64,000 nucleotides of DNA from Torreya grandis (lineage: Eukaryota; Streptophyta; Pinopsida; Cupressales; Taxaceae). The DNA is taken from NCBI GenBank assembly GCA_037957365.1, contig JARHVA010000666.1:807501-871500 (forward strand). Reading direction: 5' to 3'. The position numbers and the translations under genes were made by a program. The notes under the pieces were generated by a model that was given only the letters and a program-made list of their open reading frames with translations, was not told where the DNA came from and did not search any database. Positions within the stretch are counted from its first letter, which is position 1, and the number at the start of each line of letters is the position of its first letter. Of the stretch, positions 58,396-64,000 are shown piece after piece.

Positions 58396-59640
58396 GGAGG
58401 ATGTAAGTTCAAACCCTAAAAGGGGTTTAAAATAACACAAGGTCACCAAAATGTAATATTGATAAATATATTTTGACTAAATAGTGACACATACAAAATA
58501 ATAATTAAACAAATTAACTAATTCTAAAGCTAGAGAAAGAGAAAGACAAGAAAGGTTTAGGCTTAGCCAATTTTCACAAGTGATGTGCTTGATATCTGAC
58601 ATAGGAAATGTGTGCTCAAGAGTGATACATATTTGATTTAAAAATTTGACATGAAATAGAGAAGTCTCCCAAGACCATCCTCTCCACTCTAGACAATGTC
58701 CAAAGCATTGTACTACTCCAAAAAAATGCAGAGAAGTCAAATTTGACTCAACATCTATGTTCTCTTGGTACCGATCTAAAAAAAACTTATTCAAAAGCTT
58801 GCGCTTCAACTTTGATCATTTGCAAAAGATAAATCTTCTTCTTACATTAATTGGAGAACAATATTTGAAAACTTAAGGAAAACAAAATATGTTTAGGGGC
58901 CTACACTAAACTAGAGAATAGTAGACTATCTTGATATATGTGAGGTCTTTAGAAAATAATAATATCAAAAACAATAAACCTCAAATATTAGACAAACTTT
59001 AAGAACATGCAAACCCATATCTTGTGGTGTGTGTCTAAGCATCAACTTGTGTGCTCCAATGATTACTTGATTTCTTCTAGAATACTTTATATATAGAATG
59101 CTTAGTGTACTTATTGATTTCCCTCTTATTGATAAATGAGTTAAAGTACATGTATATTTATAGACCAATTAAATTCAAACTAAGATCATATTGGTGCCCA
59201 AAATGATATCCAAGAGTTAAAAAAATGAAAAAGACAAAAGGGTCATATATGAAAGAATTAGAAGGGACCACACCACTAGGCCCAAGAGCACCCTAACTCT
59301 CCAAATAGTGTACAAAGTGTTGGTACACTTTTCACACAAAGCCCAAGAGGGGGCAAAAGGGTATGAGAGACAAAGGGACATCTAGAGGGTACAATGAAAA
59401 TGTGTGGGGATCATAAATAGTGGATAAATGTGCCAATAACACCTTATTTAAATGTATAATCAATAAGTACATTAATACCCTGAAATCATTAACATGCATC
59501 GAATCATTTTTACGTGTCTACACTAGATAAGTCTAATAAATCTAGATCTTAAGTCTTGAATAATAGAGCCCTCCCAATTATTAGTAGTGTGTATAAAACA
59601 TATAAATATTATGATATATAGATTTATTTTATAAATAATT
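58396..59640. other. Anonymous intergenic DNA
   Basis: No gene recognised. The minus-strand 110-codon frame at 58477-58809 (MKRKLLNKFFLDRYQENIDV...) has no family signature and I leave it uncalled. The remainder is AT-rich with few CpG. Confidence 0.45.
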
Positions 59641-60343
59641 ATGTATATTTTTATTGATCGATGTTTCAAGATAACATTTTGCGATCCATTATCAAGATAA
59701 GGACTGTGTAGCGGCTAGTTCTTTTCGTTATAATGAAAATTGTAGTCACATATTATCTAATCACTCCCTTTGTTTTGTAAATTGTTTATAATTAAATTTG
59801 CATTCTATTAGATGGTTGATTAAGATATCCATGACAAGAACTAAAAATAATAATCAACTTGATCAATGAAAATAAAAATAAAAATAAAATTTATTTAAAA
59901 AAATCTCTCTCATAATATAAAATGTGAAAATTTAAATATTAAATATAAAAAAAACAAAAAACAACGCGAGAAAACAACTACTAGTTTAAATCTTTAATTT
60001 AAGGTATTATATTTTTAATAAAATCTATCCTATCCCTTAATTTTATAATCTAATCAATCGTTGATGCTAACCGCATTAAATATTAGAGGTAACTTCGTAA
60101 CTCCTAAAATCTACTCTATGCAAAATACTTACCCTACATATTATGCGATTCCAAGAATCATTGGCGAGCAGGTCCTTAAAAACTCAGAGAAAATAACGCC
60201 TTAACGCGTTACGAGCAGTCGACTATGAGTGTAGGACCAGTAGGCCATGTTGGATTCGATAAAGTGAGTAGCGAGCTTCGACTTTCCGGGAATATTTGAC
60301 CTAATAATGTCATGCCCACTTCCTCCCTTTGGATAGACCTACT

Positions 60344-60398
60344 TACTCCCACTCCCACTTCCACTTCCACTTCCACTCCACTCCACTCCACTCCACTA
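60344..60398. repeat. (CCACTT)n/(CCACT)n microsatellite in the promoter
   Basis: Hexamer CCACTT-type units pass into pentamer CCACT-type units, pyrimidine-rich on the plus strand. About 205-260 bp upstream of the ATG. The Val/Glu/Gly repeat peptide on the minus strand is an artefact. Confidence 0.85.
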
Positions 60399-60537
60399 CA
60401 GTCTGCCACCACTAACTTCGGCTGTTATTGAGTTCCTTATTCCACAAACAACGGTTTGTTAAAAACGCTGACTGTATGCGAAACCGATTTACCATAATCG
60501 ATCATTCATTCTTATCCTACAATGTCTATTTTTTCTG

Positions 60538-60544
60538 TATATAA
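60538..60544 (+). promoter_or_regulatory. TATA box (TATATAA)
   Basis: Canonical TATA element 61 bp before the ATG at 60605. It would place transcription start near 60570 and give a leader of about 35 nt. Confidence 0.55.
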
Positions 60545-60604
60545 CCGTGGAACTACTATTACTATTACTAGTACATTGGCTCTAACTAGTGCCACTCTGT
60601 ATCG

Positions 60605-60838
60605 ATGGCTTGCGGTAGTGTGTTGTGGATTTGGGTGGTCGTATTGGTTATGTGTTGGAATGGAATCCAATGCGAAAAGGGGTATGACAAGACTGTTATT
60701 GCCAAAGTTTCAATTAAGGGGGACTCTGCGATAGCCGAGACAGACAATGATTTTATATGTGCCACACTAGATTGGTGGCCTCCGGAGAAATGCGACTACG
60801 GGACTTGCAGCTGGGGGGAGGCCTCTATGCTTAATTTG
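60605..60838 (+). CDS. Heparanase-like protein (GH79 beta-glucuronidase), exon 1
   Basis: First 78 codons of a plant heparanase-like protein, a retaining glycoside hydrolase family 79 enzyme expected to release glucuronic acid from cell-wall arabinogalactan or small glucuronides, secreted or wall/vacuole-located. Residues 1-23 form a signal peptide (MACGSVLWIWVVVLVMCWNG then IQC). The mature part contains FICATLDWWPPEKCDYGTC and SWGEASMLNL, the near-invariant N-terminal block of this family. The exon ends at a strong donor (TTG/GTATGT) in phase 0. The catalytic Glu residues lie in later exons. No exon 2 is seen before the window ends, so intron 1 exceeds 3.1 kb. The ATG is chosen because it directly precedes the signal peptide and follows a TATA box at suitable distance. 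The frame is undamaged, and this is the only gene in the window I believe is active. Confidence 0.9.
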
Positions 60839-61119
60839 GTATGTTTTTTTTTTTGGTTTTGGAAATGCTATTTACAAATGTCTCTTATTTGGGCGTATCT
60901 ATGCCTTGAAAATCAAGTAGGATTTGCTTTTGCACTTTGCCTTATCGGAACCCACTGAAAGAGATTTAGGACACCACAGTATCAGTGTTAATACAAGCCT
61001 GTTACCTGCAGCTTGCCTGTTTTCCCTCCTACTCTCATGTTTAAGTGATGTCTAACTATGTGGTTTGTATCTCACTACAAAAGTATTGGTTTCAACTTGA
61101 TGGTGTTTTGTACGGACCA

Positions 61120-61755
61120 TGTTTTCAATCAACAATTTTAGAGCGATGGGACAAATACTATTATCCCCTTCTATAAGTATGTTTAAATGAAAATAGTTTA
61201 TATTCGAATTCTATAATGCGGAAATATAATTAAAAGGCTATTTTGTACTCTCTATGACCAAAGATACATCTTTGTTCAGTTTCCCCAATTTCATTCGGGT
61301 TTGAGGCTGGGGATGCTTTGACCTCTTGAAATCATCTCTTTTAACCATTTTCTGTATGGAGTATTAAGACTTTATTTCATAGATAGATGGAGAGATTTCA
61401 ATAACGCCCACACGACCAAAACATCCTATTGGAAGTCTACAAATCCTCCCTGAGGAACTGAAAAACTGTTGAAAGAGGGGATTTGGGGGTTCAGTTTGAG
61501 TTTGGGTCTCTTTCTGAAGGTTGATCATCCAAATTTTAATTGTGATCAGAAGTTCCTCCAGTTTCCTGTGTTCATGCCTTTCCAAAGAGGCTAGGCACAT
61601 AATCCCCCTCTAGATTAGTCTAAGACAAAAGTCAATTGATACCATTACAGGGATGGGACAAATGCCGTTATCCCCTTTCACATCCATGTTTTCTTCCTTT
61701 CTCAATAGGCATAAATTTATATAGTGGCCGTTTTCTACTCCGTTATAGTTAATTC
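61120..61755. repeat. Diverged short direct duplicate in the intron
   Basis: 'gcgatgggacaaatactattatcccctt' (61143-61170) and 'gggatgggacaaatgccgttatcccctt' (61650-61677) are followed by weaker matches ('ggctattttgtactctctatgacc' and 'ggccgttttctactccgttatag'). Copies are about 507 bp apart. Possibly two copies of a small mobile element. Confidence 0.5.
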
Positions 61756-62470
61756 GGGATGGAGAGAGTGTTTACAACATGAACTCATTTCATTTCACCG
61801 TTATTTAGGTTCAGTCTACCTTTTTCTTAGATATAGCTTATATTGCATTAAAAAAGTGCAAGAGTTACATTAGCTGCCTAAGCATAAGAGCCTTGTTCTA
61901 TGAAATTGAGAAAATATAATGCTGCCTTATTTTGCCAACTCGACTAAAAGAAATCTCTTTTAACATCACTAATTTGTTAGTCCGACTGATTCAATTGTCA
62001 CAGAGAATTCTGTCAAAGAATTATATAAAGAACACTCAAATTAAATTTGATTAAATTCACATCCTTTTTAATGCAGGGGACCTGCTTTTTCAATTGTTTT
62101 GATGTCCCGATTTCAGGAATTTAGATGTGGTTACTTCAATTTATTCTTGTGTCGGTAAGGTCATTTAGCTTCTCTGTGATATGGCCTTGAAGTTCACTGC
62201 ATTCTCAATATGTATTCCTGCGGCTTCTGCAAATACCTTGTCTGATACTGAAAAGAAAATTTATAGTTGCATTTTAATGTACCGTAAAGGAATCTCTGCA
62301 GAAGATTTTATTTTTTACTTAGAAGAACTTAATTACAAAAACGAGTAATTTTATTAGTCCGGGATAAGCAACACTAGGATAATGGCTCTGAAATTCTGAA
62401 CTTGATATCTATTGAATACTTGGAAACACTTAGTGCAGTTATCTATGTTTTTTGGAGAGAGAGAAGTTCT

Positions 62471-62963
62471 ATAAGAATGTACAAAATCAGAATTTACTAG
62501 TAACCGGCCCATTTTTGGTCAATAATCCTAGCAACAGTGTGAGAGAATAATTGAACTGGGGAGCTTATTGACAATTTGAACAACTTGCCATTTGATAACA
62601 TGTCCTTACAGACAAGGTGATAGTGAGAAGTAAGATAAGAATGTACAAAACCAGAATCTACTAGTAACCGGCCCAATTTTGGTCAATAGTCCTAGCAACA
62701 GTGTGAGAGAATAATTGAACTGGAGATCTTATTGACAATTTGAACAACTTGCCATTTGATAACATGTCCTTACAGACAAGGTGATAGTGAGAAGTAAGAT
62801 AAGAATGTACAAAACCAGAATTTACTAGTAACCGGCCTATCTTTGGTCAATAGTCCTAGCAACAGTGTGAGAGAATAATTGAACTGGAGAGCTTATTGAC
62901 AATTTTGAACAACTTGCCATTTGATAACATGTTCTTACAGACAAGGTGATAGTGAGAAGTAAG
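62471..62963. repeat. Nearly identical 164-bp tandem triplication
   Basis: Units start at 62471, 62635 and 62799 (periods 164, 164 and 165), each beginning 'ataagaatgtacaaaa.cagaat' and containing 'actagtaaccggccca' and 'gataacatgtccttacagacaagg'. Only a few substitutions and one extra base separate them. Much younger than any other repeat in the window. Confidence 0.95.
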
Positions 62964-62983
62964 ATAAGTATTATTTACGTAGT

Positions 62984-63540
62984 ATGCATTTTCTTAAGGA
63001 TGAAACTATGATTAATGGAAACCATTTCCAGATCGTTGGCACAAGAAACTCCTCCAGGAATCACTTTCACAAGGGCAAAATCCATCCCGCTTCCAGATTC
63101 ACTGGAAATATTTCTTATTGGAACTCAGCAGTTTTCTTCATGGAGTGCCAATTCTGCATTTTTTTTTTGATCTTTCTTTTCCTAATATTTTGCTATTTTA
63201 CCTTTATCCCACCTAATTAAACTACCCAACTCGTCAATAAAAATGTTGATTGAAAACAAAACACTAACTTACCAGCCACCACGCTACGCTAAATATAAAG
63301 AACAGAGCAAGCAGCAACAGAGCGGCCAGCAGAAAATGGACTAAGAGCAAATTTCATAGCTGGGAACCATGTTTGCCTAATAACTTTGCATTGTGGATTT
63401 TCCATAGAAAATACAAATTCTGAATTTGATCAATTTCATGCATTATCAAAATTAATACTCTAATAATGGCAATCCCCTAATCGGGCAAACTTCAACAACA
63501 TTGCTATATTAATAAAGTAGTCAGAGGTTTTTCCTCAAGA
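62984..63540. other. Intron sequence, nothing recognised
   Basis: The 78-codon plus-strand frame at 62984-63220 has no known motif and ends in a hydrophobic, T-rich stretch. Not called as coding. Confidence 0.4.
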
Positions 63541-63544
63541 GTTG

Positions 63545-63992
63545 TTTAGTTGATGTATCAAAAGTAGTGTCACACCACAACTTGACCAAGGGAAGTCACT
63601 TGAGCCACTGGGATTGTTTGTCAAAAGAAAAGCAATGGAGGCAGTCCTCTATCTGATGTAGGATGATATGAAGAACTTTGTACCCGAAGTAATTATGAAA
63701 ATCCTGAATAGTTTTATCCAAAAATTGCTGGTGAGAACTGAATATCTTGCTTAGTATGATTTTAGGAGACCAATGAAGCTTTTGAACATGCTCCGTAAAA
63801 ATGGCTTCCACTGTGCTTGCTGGAAATGTACGAGCCACACAGGAGAAATGGTCTTATTGGGTAAGACTAACTAGCACTATACACTACTAAAGTAACACTC
63901 TTCCCGTCTGATTTAGAAAGGCCTATGAGAAATTCCATCGATACTTATTTCCACTGTTGGATTAGAACAGCCAATGGTTGCAATAGACATGG
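63545..63992 (-). pseudogene. Ty3/gypsy integrase fossil (antisense in the intron)
   Basis: Reading right to left from 63992, one frame gives LLQPLAVLIQQWK, then (after a stop) VSMEFLIGLSKSDGK and VTLVVYSAS. This is the start of the gypsy integrase core ('GLLQPLP.P...W..ISMDFI.GLP.S.G...I.VVVDR'). A frameshift leads into 63596-63838, which reads ARTFPASTVEAIFTEHVQKL and SPKIILS, matching 'A..F...HV..LHG.P..I+SDRD'. It ends DKQSQWLK and, after another change of frame, LWCDTTFDTST, matching 'W...L...WYNTSFH.S'. The catalytic DDE residues are mostly mutated. It likely continues past the window. This is the only recognisable LTR-element pol piece here. Confidence 0.8.
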
Positions 63993-64000
63993 TGATTTGA

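Larger units (their letters stand above)
59640..60604 (+). promoter_or_regulatory. CpG-rich promoter region of the heparanase-like gene
   Basis: CpG dinucleotides, nearly absent elsewhere, become frequent; nine occur in 60181-60300. It contains a CGCG-box-like ACGCGT (in the palindrome aacgcgtt, 60203-60210), the binding core described for plant CAMTA factors. It also holds a CCACTT/CCACT microsatellite (60344-60398) and a TATA box at 60538-60544. Retained CpG suggests the region is unmethylated in the germ line. No other gene reads through it. Confidence 0.6.
60839..64000 (+). other. Intron 1 of the heparanase-like gene (continues beyond window)
   Basis: Starts GTATGTTTTTTTTTTTGG. No sequence matching the expected next block (family pattern RIGGSLQD) is found up to 64000. 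Contains the diverged 0.1-kb duplicate (61120-61265, 61625-61755), the 164-bp triplication and an antisense gypsy integrase fossil. Long repeat-filled introns are common in gymnosperms. If the gene is a truncated copy instead, the lack of exon 2 would have that explanation. Confidence 0.65.

Noticed and set aside
58477..58809. 110-codon minus-strand frame
   Set aside because: No family signature, no splice or promoter context, and AT-rich surroundings; length alone is not enough.
60209..60412. Minus-strand frame with Val/Glu/Gly repeats
   Set aside because: Artefact of the promoter microsatellite.
1..64000. CRISPR arrays, bacterial operons, rRNA or tRNA genes
   Set aside because: None visible. 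Retroelements, LINE tails and intron signals show that this is plant nuclear DNA, and the tandem arrays lack a constant repeat with unique spacers.

Overview
This is plant nuclear DNA. It is AT-rich and almost entirely made of old, heavily mutated transposable elements, with one recognisable host gene at the right end. The size of the transposon blocks, their decay, the long first intron (over 3 kb) and the loss of CpG outside the promoter suggest a large-genome seed plant. A gymnosperm or conifer is my best guess; no marker in the window settles it.

Layout. 1-15089: AT-rich, mostly anonymous repeat DNA. It holds a (TA)n microsatellite, a GATTAGGGATGA-type minisatellite (1908-2480), a diverged direct duplication (4935-5740 and 6838-7645), a LINE ORF1 fossil with a CCHC zinc knuckle (about 7650-8815), an LTR-retrotransposon Gag fossil (10780-11240, minus) and a Copia-type Gag fossil (14430-15060, plus). 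15090-28403: a three-level nest. Element 1 (15095-28398, minus; TSD tgagt/tgagc) lies in the Copia-bearing DNA. Its gag domain is split by element 2 (19688-26015, minus; TSD ggaat/agaat). 28404-30065: a weak LINE-like remnant. About 30350-36600: element 4, a minus-strand gag-only relative of element 1.

36680-56661: a fossil multi-exon gene or DNA-transposon unit read right to left. Its 213-codon open frame at 55571-56212 continues through TGA codons only. It is broken by element 3 (46128-55318, plus) and by element 5 (39006-45779, minus, with a perfect GTACT target-site duplication), and resumes in exon-like pieces at 45808-45894, 38778-38929 and 38523-38672. A nested tandem array (36690-38530) lies beyond its 3' side, and a terminal-inverted-repeat-like motif with palindromic subterminal repeats closes its right edge.

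56666-58395: a copy of element-4-like sequence, then the 3' end of a LINE ORF2 with a poly(A) tail. 59640-64000: a CpG-rich promoter, the first exon of a heparanase-like (GH79) gene, and its long intron. The intron holds a nearly perfect 164-bp triplication and a Ty3/gypsy integrase fossil.

How it fits together. None of the four LTR elements with paired LTRs shows reverse transcriptase or integrase. Elements 1 and 4 keep a Gag domain followed by noncoding DNA. Elements 2, 3 and 5 share a primer-binding-site block (TTTTTGGCACACYYRRTGGGAC). They carry a different product, in places Pro/Tyr-rich, coiled-coil or acidic, and part of it aligns between elements 2 and 5. They therefore look like non-autonomous lineages that depended on enzymes supplied elsewhere. 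Many of the lesions noted (LTR end CA to TA, TSD C to T, CGA to TGA stops) are C-to-T changes, as expected for long-methylated DNA.
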